Positions 36,311-48,091 of a stretch of 64,000 bases of DNA are shown one piece after another. The position numbers and the translations under genes were made by a program. The stretch lies in contig NC_057867.1 in assembly GCF_019393635.1 (NCBI RefSeq), positions 3,032,889 through 3,096,888 on the forward strand, in the 5' to 3' direction. Origin of the DNA: Dromiciops gliroides (Eukaryota; Chordata; Mammalia; Microbiotheria; Microbiotheriidae). Every line of letters begins with the position of its first letter. The stretch's first letter is position 1. The notes beneath the pieces are model-generated. The model had not been told where the DNA came from. It was given only the letters and a program-made list of their open reading frames with translations, and did not search any database.

Positions 36311-38050
36311 AGTCAGAAGAGCAAGGCCAGTGTCACTGGATTGCAGAGTACATGGTGTTGGGTGGGGGGGACCTGCAATTTAGGCGAATCTCCTTGGCAG
36401 CTGTGTGGACAACGGACTGGAGCAAGGAGAGACTTAAGGAAGGCAGGCAGACACCCCCCCCCAACAGTGGTACTGGTGGGAGGTGATGAGGGATCCACTA
36501 ATCCTGCTCCCAGTAGACTAGGCCAGGATCCCTGATCCCCAGTTCACAACTGGGGCTCTCAGCTTCAACAAAGGCATTCAAGCCAACATTTACTCAGGTG
36601 AAGCCTTATTTCTGAGGCAAAGAGAAAGGACATTCCCACAGAGACTTCCTTCAGCTAGTGAGCTGTGGCCAGATATGGGACACAAACCAAGTGGAAATGC
36701 CTCCCTAGGCATCTCCTGTCTGTGGCTAGATTCGAGCTTAGGTTTTCCTGGCTCTGAGCCCAGCACTCTGGACACTATGGCACCACATCCAGGTACCTCA
36801 CGGGAACATCTGTGATCTTAGAGAGTTGGCACAGACTGGATGACTCATCTATGTGCATTTTTCCATGCTCCCAAAAGTTCATCAGAGAAGGTCACCAAAA
36901 TGTGCTGGAAGCCTACTAAAATTCCTCCTGTCCTTCCCTCAGTGTTGGACCTAAACCTGGAACATGTTCTGTCCTACCCCTGCCTTGCCTCTCCCACTAA
37001 GGTAGACCTGTAAAAGACAAGAGGGTCTGGCCGTAAAGAGAAAGTTACCAGGAAGCATGTCTGCCCCCTTGGGTGGTTGTAGCTTTCTCTTCTTACTGGA
37101 GGATACTCACCTGGAACAGAACACAGGTATGGTCATACTGGACAGTAACAGGACAAACCAGTAGAGTCTGCAGTAGGGCACCACTGCCCTCCACTGGCAC
37201 CAAGTTGCCCCAGCTTTCATCCCAGAGATGGCACTTCTATCTTGGACTCTGTTTCTGTTCTTCTTGGATGAAAGGACTGCAAAATCCTGGCTTTCAATCT
37301 GCACCCTGGCTGCAGCCAGAACAAGCCCCTAGGACAGGCAGGCCATAGGTGCCATAGACATTATGAGTTGGGAGGCCAGCATTCCACACCGATGCCAGGC
37401 TTGGCACCTGCAGGTGGTCTTGATTGGAATGGCCTTTCCCCACAACTGGGAATTCTGATTCAGGAACGGAACTGTAGGCAATACTAAAAATGTGTTTCTG
37501 CGGGCACAAGGCTATGTAGGCTTCAGCTTCCCTTATGTATCATGGGAGAGCCATCTGAGCTTGTAGTGAACCCAGTGAGCTATGGAAGTGCCAGATCCAG
37601 ACCAGGCAGAGCCAGCTCTCCTGTCAAGGACTCCATTCTCAAGCCCATAGGACTCTGGGATAGACTCAACCTTGAAATTCCATGCTTTGGAAGACCATGG
37701 ATGGGGGGAAAGGGCATTTTCTGTAAAAATGAGCAAGCCCCCCCCCAAAAAATGAGCAAGCCAGAGGGGGATACAATGTAGATAAGGAAATGCCAAGTCA
37801 TTTTGGAAGGGAGAGAACACCAACATATAGGGACCAAGAAACACTTCAAGCAAGTGGTGGCATCTGAGCTAAGCCCTGTTAAAAGCTGATGGTTCTAAGA
37901 GGCAGGGGTGAGGAAGCAGCAAATTCCAGGCACTGGGCAACAACAGCCTGTTTGAAGATAGGAGATGCAATGCTAAGTTCAATGAATAGTAAATGGTCCA
38001 ACTCAGCCCTCTTCCTAACTTCCCTATTTCTGTCAAAGTCATCACCATCC
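36310..38050. other. Longest largely unique stretch of the intergenic region
   Basis: About 1.7 kb with only faint MIR-like traces near 36600-36780. No splice-consistent reading frames were recognised. Possible regulatory DNA between SLC7A3 and the next gene. Confidence 0.35.
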
Positions 38051-38060
38051 TATTTATATA

Positions 38061-38061
<1 letters not shown>

Positions 38062-38129
<68 letters not shown>
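38062..38129. repeat. (TA)n microsatellite
   Basis: 34 near-perfect TA units with one ACATA interruption. It abuts the 5' truncation point of the L1 at 38130. Confidence 0.97.
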
Positions 38130-38130
<1 letters not shown>

Positions 38131-38840
38131 GGAATGGAACACTATTGTGCTAAAAGAAATGATGAGCAGGCAGATTTCAGAAAAACCTCGAAAAACTTAC
38201 ATGAACTGATACAAAGTGAAATGAGCAGAACCAGGAAGACACTGTGCACAGTAACAGCAACATTGTGTGATGATCAACTATGAATGACTTAGCTCTTCTC
38301 AGCAATACAATGATCCGAGACAATTCCAAAGGACTCATGATGGAAAATGCTCTCCACATCCAAAGAAAGAACTGATGGACTCTAAATGCAGATCAAAGAA
38401 TACTGTTTTCATCTACTTGATGTTTTTGTGATTTTTTTCCTTTTGGTCAGTTTTGTCTTTCATAACTGTGACTAATATGGAAATATGTTTTACATGATTG
38501 CACACACATATATTTATATGTATATTTATATGTATATTTATATTTATTTTGCGGGGCAATGGGGGTTAAGTGACTTGCCCAGGGTCACACAGCTAGTAAG
38601 TGTCAAGTGTCTGAGGCCGGATCCGAACTCAGGCATTCCTGAATCCAGGGCCGCCGCTTTATCCACTGTGCTATCTAGCCGCCCCCCATGATTGCACATA
38701 TATAACCTATATCAAATTGCTTACCATTTTGGGAAGAGAGGAGGGGAGGGAGGGAGAAAATTTTGGAATTCAAAGTCTTAAAAAAATGAATGTCCACATT
38801 GTACATATCATAGGAAAAAATAAAATACTATTTCAAAAAG
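38130..38840 (+). mobile_element. 5'-truncated L1 carrying a SINE
   Basis: ORF2 end and 3' UTR of L1 (GGAATGGAACACTATTGTGC ... TCTCCACATCC ... CCTATATCAAATTGC), interrupted at 38505-38686 by an antisense WSINE. Confidence 0.88.
38505..38686 (-). mobile_element. WSINE-type SINE in L1 with TSD and expanded tail
   Basis: CATGATTGCACA at 38493-38504 is repeated at 38687-38698. The A tail (at left, in antisense) has become a TATATTTATATG microsatellite of about 40 bp. Confidence 0.93.
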
Positions 38841-39289
38841 AACAGGGAAAGGGAAAAGGAAAGAAAAGGAGAGAGAGAAAGAAAAATGTTTTGCAATATT
38901 GTGAACTATATGCTTGCAAGTAGAAAGTTGATCTTAATATATTGGAAAGGGTACCAGGTATATATCTCCCCAGGTTTTCTGGCTAGTGACCACAAACCAA
39001 AAGGGTGAGAAGATGTTGTGGCATGTACTTGGGCCCTTTCTGTCTTATGCATTGATGAGTGCGTTGATACAAGGGTTAGAATAAATTCAGTGGTTGGCTG
39101 GAGTCAATTGTTGAATTGGCAAGCTATAAATAAGGGCTTGATATATTGTTTTGTTGACTGTCTAACCGTAAGACAGTGATGGCTGTGAATAATCTAAATT
39201 AAACTTAACACTTTTAAAAATCATCACCAACCTTCTAGTCACCCAGGTTGAAAATTTTCGAAATCTCCTCAACTCCTCCTTTTCCTTTG

Positions 39290-39412
39290 TTGCTGTTGAG
39301 TGTGTCCAACTCTTTGTGACCCCATTTGGGATTTACTTGGCAAAGATACTGGAGATGAGTCTTCCTGACTCCAGGCCTAGCACTCTACCCAGTGCATCAC
39401 GTAGCTGCCTTC
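39290..39412 (-). mobile_element. RTE-tailed marsupial SINE relic
   Basis: Left part GTGTCCAACTCTTTGTGACC ... CTTGGCAAAGATACTGG resembles the BovB 3' end. The right part is the SINE head (CTGACTCCAGGCC ... GTAGCTGCC). The middle is deleted. Confidence 0.7.
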
Positions 39413-39419
39413 CCTTTTC

Positions 39420-40510
39420 CTAGCTCTCCCCGCCCCCATCCAATCAGTTGTCAAGTGTTGGAAATGCTCCCAAGTCTTGTCAATGCTACTACCTCAATTT
39501 TTCTTATATCTGTCCCTTTCTCTCCACTCAAGTGAATGCCACCTTTATCCAGAATCTCATTTGGACTCTTGGAATAACCTTGGGCTTTCTGACTCTAGCC
39601 TCTTCCCTCTCCAATTCATCCTCCACAGAGTTGCCAAAGAGACCCTGCTAAAGCACAGGTCTGGCCAACGTATTCCCCTGCTCAAGCAGGTTCAGTGGCT
39701 CCCTAATGCCTCTAGGATCACTTCTCTTTTGCACATGTAAAGCCTTTCACAATCTGACCCCAACCTACTGACTCTTCCTGAACTGCTCTATCCTTCACTA
39801 GGGGCAGTTAGGTGGCACAGCGGATAAAACACTGGCCCTGAAGTTGGAAGGACCTGAGTCCAGATTTCACCTCAGACACTTCCTAGCTGTGTGACCCTGG
39901 GCAAGTCACTTAACCCCAATTGCCTTAAAAACATCCAGGTCCATCTCCAGTCGTCCTGGTATCTATCTTGCCACTGGACCCAGATGCCTCTGGAGGAGAG
40001 AGTGAGGCTGGTGACCTTGCATAGCCCTCCCTCACTTAAATCCAATTCACTGCAAGTCATGACGTCACTCCGGTGTCATGTTCCTCTTCCAGAATAAGAA
40101 CAAAGGACAAACTACAACAACACCAACAATGTCCTTCACTAAACTGATCTAATCAAAGTTCCCCAAACCCAATATTCTATCTCCTGCCTTCAGGTCACCC
40201 CCCCCCCCCAAGCTAGGAATGTTTTCTCTCCTTCCCTCTGCCTCTTAGAAAGCCAAGTCTCAGCTCAAGAACCACCTTCTTCCTAGGTCTTTCCTGATTC
40301 TGGCTCTGCCCCTCCCACATCCTTTGTGTTTATTTTGCATATATCCACTATTTACTTGGCTGTGAGCACCTAATATCTCACCCCTACACCAGCACATTCC
40401 ATTAGGATGTAAGCTCCCTGCAGACAGAAAGTGAGTCCTTCAGGATTTGTATTCCTCACTCCCTAACACAGTGCCAGTAGGTGCTTAATGCATGCTTCTT
40501 AAGTTTGGCT
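39420..40510 (+). mobile_element. L2 LINE, C-terminal coding and 3' end
   Basis: GTTCAGTGGCTCCCTAATGCC, AAGCCTTTCACAATCTGACC, then after the SINE CTAGGTCTTTCCTGATTC, ATGTAAGCTCCCTGCAG and AGTGCCAGTAGGTGCTTAATG: the standard L2 order. Interrupted by the long SINE at 39801-40131. Confidence 0.75.
39801..40131 (+). mobile_element. Long Mar-1-type SINE with RTE-like 3' end, 10-bp TSD
   Basis: 331 bp: the usual CORE-SINE head plus an extra ~190-bp 3' part (CACTGGACCCAGATGCC, CATGACGTCACTCCGG, GAACAAAGGACAAAC). TCCTTCACTA at 39791-39800 is repeated at 40132-40141. No poly(A); it ends in CAACAACACC-like repeats, so L1 is not the likely partner. Confidence 0.85.
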
Positions 40511-40569
40511 AGAATGGTTGGCTAGTGTGGGAAGGCAGATGTGAAAGAGGTCCGGAGAGCCAGGTGGCA

Positions 40570-41085
40570 ACTAACCTGTTCTCAGTGTTATTCAGCTGTT
40601 CAGTCCCCTCCTGCTCCCCATGGACCATGGTATGCTAGGCCCTTCTATCCTCCCCTGTCTCCCAAAGTCTATCCAAGTTTATGTTGGTTGCTTCCATGAC
40701 ACTCTCTAACCATCTCTGTCTTTTCCAATGAGTCCCATCTTTTCATATGTGGCCAAAGGGTTTCAGCTTCAGTTTCAGTATATGACCTTCCAGGGAAGAG
40801 CCTGACTTAATTTCTTTAAGTATCGACTGATTTGATTTCTCCAAAGTCTTCTCCAGCACCACCATTCCTCAGTACTCAGTTTCCCTTAAAGTCCAGCTCT
40901 CACAGACATACATGGCTACTGGAAAAAACAGTTTTGACTATTATTACAGACCTTTGCCCGCAAGGTGATGTCTCTGCTTTTTAGTCTGCTGTCCAGATTT
41001 GTCATAGCTTTCTTTCATGGCTGCAGTCACCATCTGCAATGATCTGTGGGCCCAAGAATATAAAATCTGACAATGCCTAGCTGAG
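40570..41085 (-). mobile_element. BovB/RTE LINE relic
   Basis: In reverse, this follows the BovB 3' coding region in order: TTCAGCTGTTCAGTCC, TTTTCCAATGAGTCCC, GTGGCCAAAGGGTTTCAGC, AGTCTTCTCCAGCACCACC, CATACATGGCTACTGG, GATGTCTCTGCTTTTTAG, TCATGGCTGCAGTCACCATC. Small indels throughout. BovB is the clade known for horizontal transfer among vertebrates, and its presence in marsupials is established. Confidence 0.8.
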
Positions 41086-41730
41086 GAGTTTGTACAGTAT
41101 TTTAAAGCAAAAAGAAGCCATTTCGGTGGAGATTTGGGGGTGGTCAGGGGGCCTGAAAAGGAATTCTGGAAACCTAGGCTTGGCCCAGAAACTCTACCCT
41201 GCTCCCCACCACTGCTTATGTAGTTTGGGTGCTCCCCCTCCAGCTGCTCTCTAGTTCTTTCCTCTCTGTCTGAACTCCATCTGAAAGGCCAAGGGGTCTA
41301 AACGTGGTTAACCGGGTATTAAGGGGCCAAGCAAGTTCACAGAGGATCACAGAAAAAAACTTGGTGAGAGGAATTATTAACACTTCCTTAAGAAGGCCCA
41401 AGAGAGACTGCAGAAGACCCCTCACCAAACACCCTCTAGAGCATTTCCCCTTCACATGCTTCCCAGCTTTGACCCTGAGTGTCTGGAAGGATGATGGTGC
41501 CCATGACAGAAAGAGGGAAGCTTAGAAGTGAGACAATTGAAGAAAGTGATAAATTTAGGGGAAGAAAGCTAGAGCTTCCCACTTTGGGCCTGCTGACCCC
41601 AGATGGAGATTAGGGAAATAGTAATTAGGCACTGGCTTTAGGAGAAAGCCTAGAGCTAAATGAACCTAGATTTGGAAATCATCTGTGTACAAACAAACAA
41701 TAACTAAACCTCTGGGAGCAGATGAGTCTA

Positions 41731-41786
41731 CAGAGAGAGAGAGACAGACAGACAGACAGAGACAGACAGACAGACAGACAGACAGT
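41731..41786. repeat. (GACA)n microsatellite
   Basis: A GAGA run passes into GACA units (about 11). It adjoins the hAT relic at 41794. Confidence 0.95.
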
Positions 41787-41793
41787 AGACTGG

Positions 41794-41960
41794 CAGGGCT
41801 TCTTAACCTGGGGTCGACGAACATTAAAAAACGTGGATAACGGTGATAATTTTTTGTATTTCACTACAACTGAATTCCTTTGCAATCCTCTGGATTTGAT
41901 TTTCTGCTTCATTTAAACACCTGATTCTGAGAAAGGGCCCATAGGTTTCTTCTCCAGACT
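41794..41960 (+). mobile_element. hAT (Charlie-like) MITE, partial
   Basis: Starts with the terminal repeat CAGGGCTTCTTAACCTGGGG. The internal text TTCTGAGAAAGGGCCCATAGG is shared, in reverse, with the copy at 3857. The far terminus is lost. Confidence 0.5.
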
Positions 41961-42599
41961 GCAGAAAAGGAAGAGAAAGGCCAGTCCAGAGCCTGGGAGG
42001 TGGGCTAGGCAGAGGGGCGGTTTCCGGTTGTATCCCACGCAGGAAGGACAGACATTCATTGCTTCCAGGAGCATCGCCATTGAGCACTAATGGCCCATCC
42101 ACCCCTCAGGGGGTTGACGAGTACCTCGCACAGCTGCCAAATCACTTTCTACAACCAAGTCTGGGAAAGGTGATCAAAGTTCCCTCCCACATACTGCCCC
42201 AGGCTTGTTCTTACCCCCTTCAACTACAAAGCCCCTAAGAATGAAGAGAGAACTTCGAGGGAGAGAGAAGCCGGGGGAGGGCGGGAGGTAACAGGATGTT
42301 CTATTTGTCCTGGACACCTTGGCTCCTGGTCACCGATGAGGGCTATTTCACCTGTTCTGGTTCCCAGCTCTGTTCTCATCTGCCCGCTGCAGAGTTTCTC
42401 TTGGGACTATTAAATCTCTACTGGCCTTTTGGAAGAATCATCAGGGTACCAAAGTCCCAGGGTTGTCATGTAAAGTGCTTAGCACAGTGCCAGGCACAGA
42501 GTAGGCACTACGTAAGTGTTAGCTATTCTTCTGATTCTCTTCCATTGCTCATTATCTCTCGGTCCCCCTGGGTGTTCTGTCACTTCCCCCTTAACAACA

Positions 42600-43215
42600 T
42601 CTCTGAATATGCCTCCTTCTCTCCTTTGACACTGCCCCCACCCTGATGCAGGCCCTCATCACCTCATGCCTGGACTACTGCCTCAGGGCTCTCCCCACTC
42701 CAGGCCATCTTTCACCCTACTCTCAAACCAATCTTCCGGGCCATTTCAATAAACTGCAGTGGCTCCCTATCACCTCCAAGATCAAAACCAAAATGCTCCT
42801 CATCAGCTGGCCCCTCCTCCCTCCTACGTGCTCTCTGATTCAGTGCCCTTGGCCTCTTTGTTGTTGCTCTAACAAGACTCTCCATCTCTGGGCTCTGGGC
42901 ATTTGCATGGGCTTTCTCCCATGCTTGGAGCACTCTCCCTCCTCCCAGCTTCCTAGCTTTCCCAGCTTCCCTTGGCTTCCTTCAAGTCCCAGATAAAATC
43001 TCTTCTGCAGCAGGAAGCCTTTCCCATCCCCCCTAAATGCACACACGGTAATTCTGTGTCGTCAGTTCCACTAATCTGGAGGATTTGTTGATTCTCTCGC
43101 TTGTTTGCGCTCTCCCAGGCACTGGGAGCTCCTGGCGGCCAGGGACTGCCTTTTGCCTTTCTTTGTGTCCCTAATGCAAGACATGCGGTAAGAGCTTAAG
43201 AAGTGCTTGCGGATC
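42600..43215 (+). mobile_element. L2 LINE, C-terminal coding and 3' end
   Basis: CTGCAGTGGCTCCCTATCACC, ATGCTTGGAGCACTCTCCC, CTTCCTTCAAGTCCCAGATA, GCAGGAAGCCTTTCCC, CAGGGACTGCCTTTTGCC: a clean series for L2 in marsupials. Confidence 0.82.
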
Positions 43216-43375
43216 CCATGTATCGTTTCGTTTGCTCCTCACAGCAACCCTGACAGCCAAGCTGGCTGCTAGTGTTCCAACTGGACAGGCTGACTGCAAT
43301 TATTATTCCTATTTCACAGAGGGGGAAACTGAGGCTCAGAAAGGTGTCAACTTCATAGAGTTGGAGGAATTTGCT
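43216..43375 (-). mobile_element. MIR/Ther-1 CORE-SINE relic
   Basis: GTTTGCTCCTCACAGCAACCC ... TTCCTATTTCACAGAGGGGG ... GAAACTGAGGCTCAG, antisense MIR, with a short internal insertion. Confidence 0.65.
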
Positions 43376-44114
43376 ATGCAGCTAGTACAGTGAGAAAGCC
43401 GGACTCCCTTGGTTCAACTCCATTCAAGCACCATCCATGAAGGCCCGCCCAAGGAGAAGAAGAGAGAACAAAACTAGGCCAGACCCTCCCCTCCCTGCCT
43501 AGGCTCCCAGAATCCATAGCTTCCCGACACTGGGTCCCAGTTATTCTTTCTGCCACTCTCTTTATTCTCCTTTCTCCTCTGTCAAACCCCACTTCTGAGC
43601 TCCAGGCCCCGACTTCTGCCTTGATGCCTCCCAGTGACCCCAGCATTCATTCTCCTAATCTAATAGACTGTTCCCTTTCTCTTCTCATCCTTCAGCGTGG
43701 ATCCTAACCTTCCCCACACCCCAGGGACTTTCATGTATTCCTCCTGCCTGCTGTCGCTAGCCTGCAGTACCAGCTTCCCAACAAGCCCTTCTCTCCGAAT
43801 CCATCATCCTTCATCACATCGTCTCATTCATTTGACCATATCACTCTGCTCTATTACCTTGCAAGTCAACAAAATCCCTGAAGCTGGGATTCCAGTGGGG
43901 CTATGTCAGCTGCTCTCCCGGACCTCCCTGAGCACTCTTCACCCAAATGGGCACCAAGCAGATGCAAGCAGGTGGGCACTGAGGATGGAGAACTGGCAAA
44001 TCAAGCTTTAGACACACATGCTGGCTCTGCCTGCCTCAGTTTTCCACATCCATAAAATGGAGATGACAAGAAGAACACCTACCTCCCAAGGTTGTTTTGA
44101 GGATGAAATGAGAT

Positions 44115-44635
44115 AAATATCTCATTTAGGGAATGGCTAAACAAGCTGTGATATATGATGGTGATGGAATATTATTGTGCTATAAGAAATGACAAGCAAG
44201 ATGACTTCAGAAAGGCCTGGAAAGACTTGTATGAACTGATGTATAATGAAGTGAGCAGAACCAAGAGAGCATTGTGCATAGAAACAGCAATACTGTTTGA
44301 TGAAGAACTGTGAATGACTTGACTATTCTCAGCAATACAATGATCCAAGAAAATCCCAAAGGACTATGGATGAAACATACTATCCACCTCCAAAGAAAGA
44401 ACTGATATTGATGGAACACAGACTGAAGCATGTTATCTTTCACTTTCTTTCCATTTTTTTCTTTTATTCAAGTTTTCTTTTACAAAATTACTAACATGGT
44501 AATGTTTTACACAACTGTATATGTATAACCCATATCTGCTTACCACCTCAGGAAGGGGGGAAGGGAGGGAAGGAGGAATAAAATTTGGAACTCAAAACTA
44601 TAAATAAAATGTTTTATTATTTTAAAATTTTTTAA
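44115..44635 (+). mobile_element. 5'-truncated L1, 3' end
   Basis: From AGGGAATGGCTAAACAAGC through the ORF2 stop and the 3' UTR to TAAATAAAATG. It lies immediately left of a second L1 in the same orientation. Confidence 0.85.
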
Positions 44636-44639
44636 TCTC

Positions 44640-46275
44640 AAAAAAGAGTGGATAATATATCAAAAAAGGAAAATATTGGATGTTGGAGGGGATGTGGTAA
44701 AACTGGGACAATAATCCACTGTTGGTGGAGTTGTGAATGGATCCAACCATTCTGGAGAGCAATTTGGAACTATGGCCAAAGGGCTATAAAACTATGCATA
44801 CCCTTTGATCCAGCAATAGCACTGCTAGGTTTATATCCCAAAGACATCCCCCAAAAAGAGAAAAAGACCGATCTGTACAAAGATATTTATAGCAGCTCTT
44901 TTTGTAGTGGCTAAGAATTGGAAATCAAAGGGATGCCCATTAATTGGAGAATGGCTAAACAAGCTGTGGTATATGATGGTGATGAAATGTTTACTATTGT
45001 GGTTTTTTTTAAAGAAATGCTTGTCTACCCTTTGACCCGGCAATACCACTTTTGGGTCTTTTCCCCAAAGAGGTCATGGAAAAGGAAAAAGGACCCACAT
45101 GTACAAAAATATTTATAGCTGCTCTTTATGTGGTGGCAAGGAACTGGAAGTTGAGAGGATGCCCATCAATTGGGGAATGGCTGGACAAGTTGTGGTATAT
45201 GAATGTAATGGAATACTATTGTGCTGTAAGAAACGATGAGCAGGATGAGTTCAGAGAAACTTGGAGGGTCTTGCATGGGCTGATGATGAGTGAGATGAGC
45301 AGAACCGGAAGAACATTGTACACAGTATCATCAACATTGAGTGTTGACCTACTGTGATGGACTAGATTCTTCTCACCAAAGCAATGGTACAGAAGAGTTC
45401 CAGGGGACTCATGATAGAAGAGGATCTCCAAATCTAGGGGAAAAAAAGAACTGTGGAGTATAGATGCTGATTGAACCATGCTATTTCTTTTGTTTTCAGT
45501 GCTGATGTTTTTCTATTTTGAGGTTTTTCCTCGTTGCTCCGATTTTTCTCTTATAACATGACTAATGCAGAAATGTTTAATGTTATATATATATATATAA
45601 AACCTATATCAGATTACCTACTGTCTAGGGGAGGGAGGGAGGGAGAAAAATCTGAAATTGGAAAGCTTGTATAAACAAACGTTGAGAACTATCTTTACAT
45701 GTAACTGGAAAAAAATAAAATACTTTTATCAGAAAAAAAATAAATGCTTGTCACTATTGTGCTGTAAGAAACGATAAGCAGGCAGATTTCAAAAAAACCT
45801 GGAAAGACTTACATGAACTGATGTTGAATGAAATGAGCAGAACCAGGAGAACATTGTATAAACAACATTGTGTGATAATCAACTGTGATAGACTTAACTC
45901 TTCTCAGCAATAGAGTGACCCATGATAATTCCAAAGGACTCATGATAGAAAATGCTCTCCACATCCAGAAAAAAAGAACTGTGGGATCTGGATACAGATT
46001 GCACCACACTATTTCTACTTTTTTGTTGGGTTTTTTGGGGTTTTTTGTTTTTTAAGGTTTTTCCTTTTTTGCTCTGATTCTTCTTTCACAACATGACTAA
46101 TGCAGAAATATGTTTAATGGAATTGTACATATATAACCTATATCAGATTGCTTGCTGTCTTGGGGAGTGGGGAGGAAAGGGAGGGAGGGAGAAAATTTTG
46201 GAACTAGAAATCTTATTAAAAATGTTGAAAACTATTTGTACATATAACTAGAAAATAATAAAATACCTTTATGAT
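44640..46275 (+). mobile_element. Older L1 with a younger L1 nested inside
   Basis: 44640-45010 encodes the ORF2 C-terminal motif CWRGCGKTGTIIHCWWSC and PFDPAIALLGLYPKD. The element resumes at 45753 (CACTATTGTGCTGTAAG) and runs to its A tail near 46275. The gap is exactly the younger L1. Confidence 0.88.
45026..45741 (+). mobile_element. Younger 5'-truncated L1 with 11-bp TSD
   Basis: 716 bp. AAATGCTTGTC at 45015-45025 is repeated at 45742-45752. It keeps an open ORF2 end (45052-45357: KIFIAALYVVARNWKLRGCP, then IGEWLDKLWYMNVMEYYCAV), nearly the same protein as the L1 at 48092-49462, so both come from one recent subfamily. Confidence 0.93.
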
Positions 46276-46299
46276 TAAAAATAAATAAATAAATGAATG

Positions 46300-46560
46300 A
46301 GAAATGCTTGTTTCCTTCCTTGCAAGCACATCTCTGTGTCTTTGCTCCATGACCCCATTTGGGTTTTTCTTGGCAAAGATACTGGAGTGCTTTGCCATTT
46401 CTTTCTCCAGCTCATTTTACAGATGAGGAACTGAGGCAAACAGGGTGAAGTGACTTGCCCAGGGTCACACAGCTACTAAGTGTCTGAGGCCAGATTTGAA
46501 GTCAGGAAGATGAGTCTTTCTGACTCCAGAATGGCACTCTATCCACTGTACCACCTAGCT
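46300..46560 (-). mobile_element. RTE-tailed marsupial SINE, nearly complete
   Basis: In reverse: a BovB-like 3' end (CATGACCCCATTTGGG ... CTTGGCAAAGATACTGGAG), then CATTTTACAGATGAGG, then the CORE-SINE part (GACTTGCCCAGGGTCACAC) and head (CCACCTAGCTGTCCC). Best copy of this SINE in the window. Confidence 0.8.
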
Positions 46561-46659
46561 GTCCCACACTCATCCTGTAAAGCCCAACTCCAAAGGCCAC
46601 CTCCTCCAAGAAGCCTTCCCTGACTTGCCCATCACAGAGCACTCTCTTTTTCAACAATA

Positions 46660-46765
46660 GCCCAGGAAGGTAACTAGTGCAAATATTATTGTTTCCATTT
46701 TGCAGATGAGAAAACTGAGGCACACTAAAGTTAAATGACTTCAAGTCACACAATTTTGATTTAAA
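46660..46765 (-). mobile_element. MIR relic
   Basis: GTTTCCATTTTGCAGATGAG and AAACTGAGGCACACTAAAG; antisense MIR fragment. Confidence 0.55.
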
Positions 46766-46769
46766 GTAG

Positions 46770-47270
46770 CCTTGCTCTCTCTCTTTACTACTATATAGGA
46801 ACTATCTATGGCTATATATTATTTCCCTATTTGACCTTAAGCCACATCAGGCCAGGGACCATGGGTCAATTCAAAGCAATTCAATAACTACTTATTAAGC
46901 TCCTACTGCTGGTCAGCCTGCCTTAGGGCTTTGGGCAAGTTTCTAAGCATAAATTCGGTGCAGAGAAGGTGCCAACCTACAAGGGTGAAGGGAATTTTTC
47001 CTCTAGGACTTGCCCATATCGGTGAGATCCAGGGCCCAGACCCAAGCCTTCCCTATGCACCAGGCACAGGGCTAGGCTCCTGAGATCCAAAGATAACCTC
47101 TCCAAGAGTCCAGCCCTCCAGCCTGTTTTCTACAATATGTCCACAGAGAAGTGAGAAGGAAATCTATGCAAAATAAGGCCAAAATCATTCTAAGGTAAAG
47201 GAGAACAGAGCAGTAAGAGCCTAAGGGATCAGCAAGGCTTGCATGGGCACTCTGGGCTGTTTTAAGATAT
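46770..47270. other. Unassigned sequence
   Basis: No clear family; short hints of the unresolved repeat (CAATAACTACTTATTAAGC) near 46885. No gene seen. Confidence 0.3.
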
Positions 47271-47275
47271 AGAGG

Positions 47276-47425
47276 CGGGGCAGCTAGGTGGCGCAGTGGA
47301 TAGAGCACCGGCCCTGAAGTCAGGAGGACCTGAGTTCAAATCTGTCAGCAGACACTTAACACTTACTAGCTGTGTGACCCTGGGCAAGTCACTTAACCCC
47401 AATTGCCTCACTAAAAAAAAAAAAA
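47276..47425 (+). mobile_element. Mar/WSINE-type SINE
   Basis: Subfamily with CCTGAAGTCAGG and CCAATTGCCTCAC plus an A tail passing into GAAA repeats. Only TAGAGGC is shared by the flanks. Confidence 0.92.
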
Positions 47426-47429
47426 AGAA

Positions 47430-48070
47430 AGAAAGAAGTAGAGGCAAGGAGGGAGGGCATTGCAGGGACAGTCTGGACAAAGGCAAGGGAGGCAGGATCT
47501 CAATTGTTTAGGCATCTCAGTGCTTAGCAGCACAGAAAGCTGGGATTTAATGAATGCTGGTCTCATTGGAATGGTCCCTATCTCTCCTCCAAGCCTTTAG
47601 GCCTTCCCAATATAGGAAGTCCCTTCCCAGCCTCAGGTCCTCATTCCTCTGTACTTGCCAAAGGGTTACTGAAATATAACCTCCAAAACCGCTCCCCCCC
47701 AGTTTTGTGTCGGATCAGACCAACCCAAGCAAGAAGCTGCCTTTTCTCCTCTTGACTCCTCCAACTCCAGGGAGTCCTCCTGGCGTTAAGTTTCAGCTCT
47801 AGATTACAGTCAGGGGCAAGGGCTAGGAGCCACTTAACTTCTTCCCAACTGCCTTTGACTGATTTAGGGAAGCCTTCGGGTCTCTCCACTCAAGCCCTCC
47901 AGAGGCATTAGACATGAATGTCCCACATTTAGATAGCACTACTTCTTACATATTCTGGGACCTAGACCCAAGATAAGATATTTCGGAGTCTGGGACTTTT
48001 TTCCTTAATGAAGACTGGAGGGCAGAAAAGGAGAGGGGCCTTGCTTCTTGTCCAGGGTGATTGGGCCCGA
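47430..48070. other. Unique-looking sequence beside the young L1
   Basis: No recognised repeat. The short open frames (for example 47641-47889, minus) have no recognisable domain. Confidence 0.3.
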
Positions 48071-48091
48071 AAGGAGGGAATAGATATTCTT

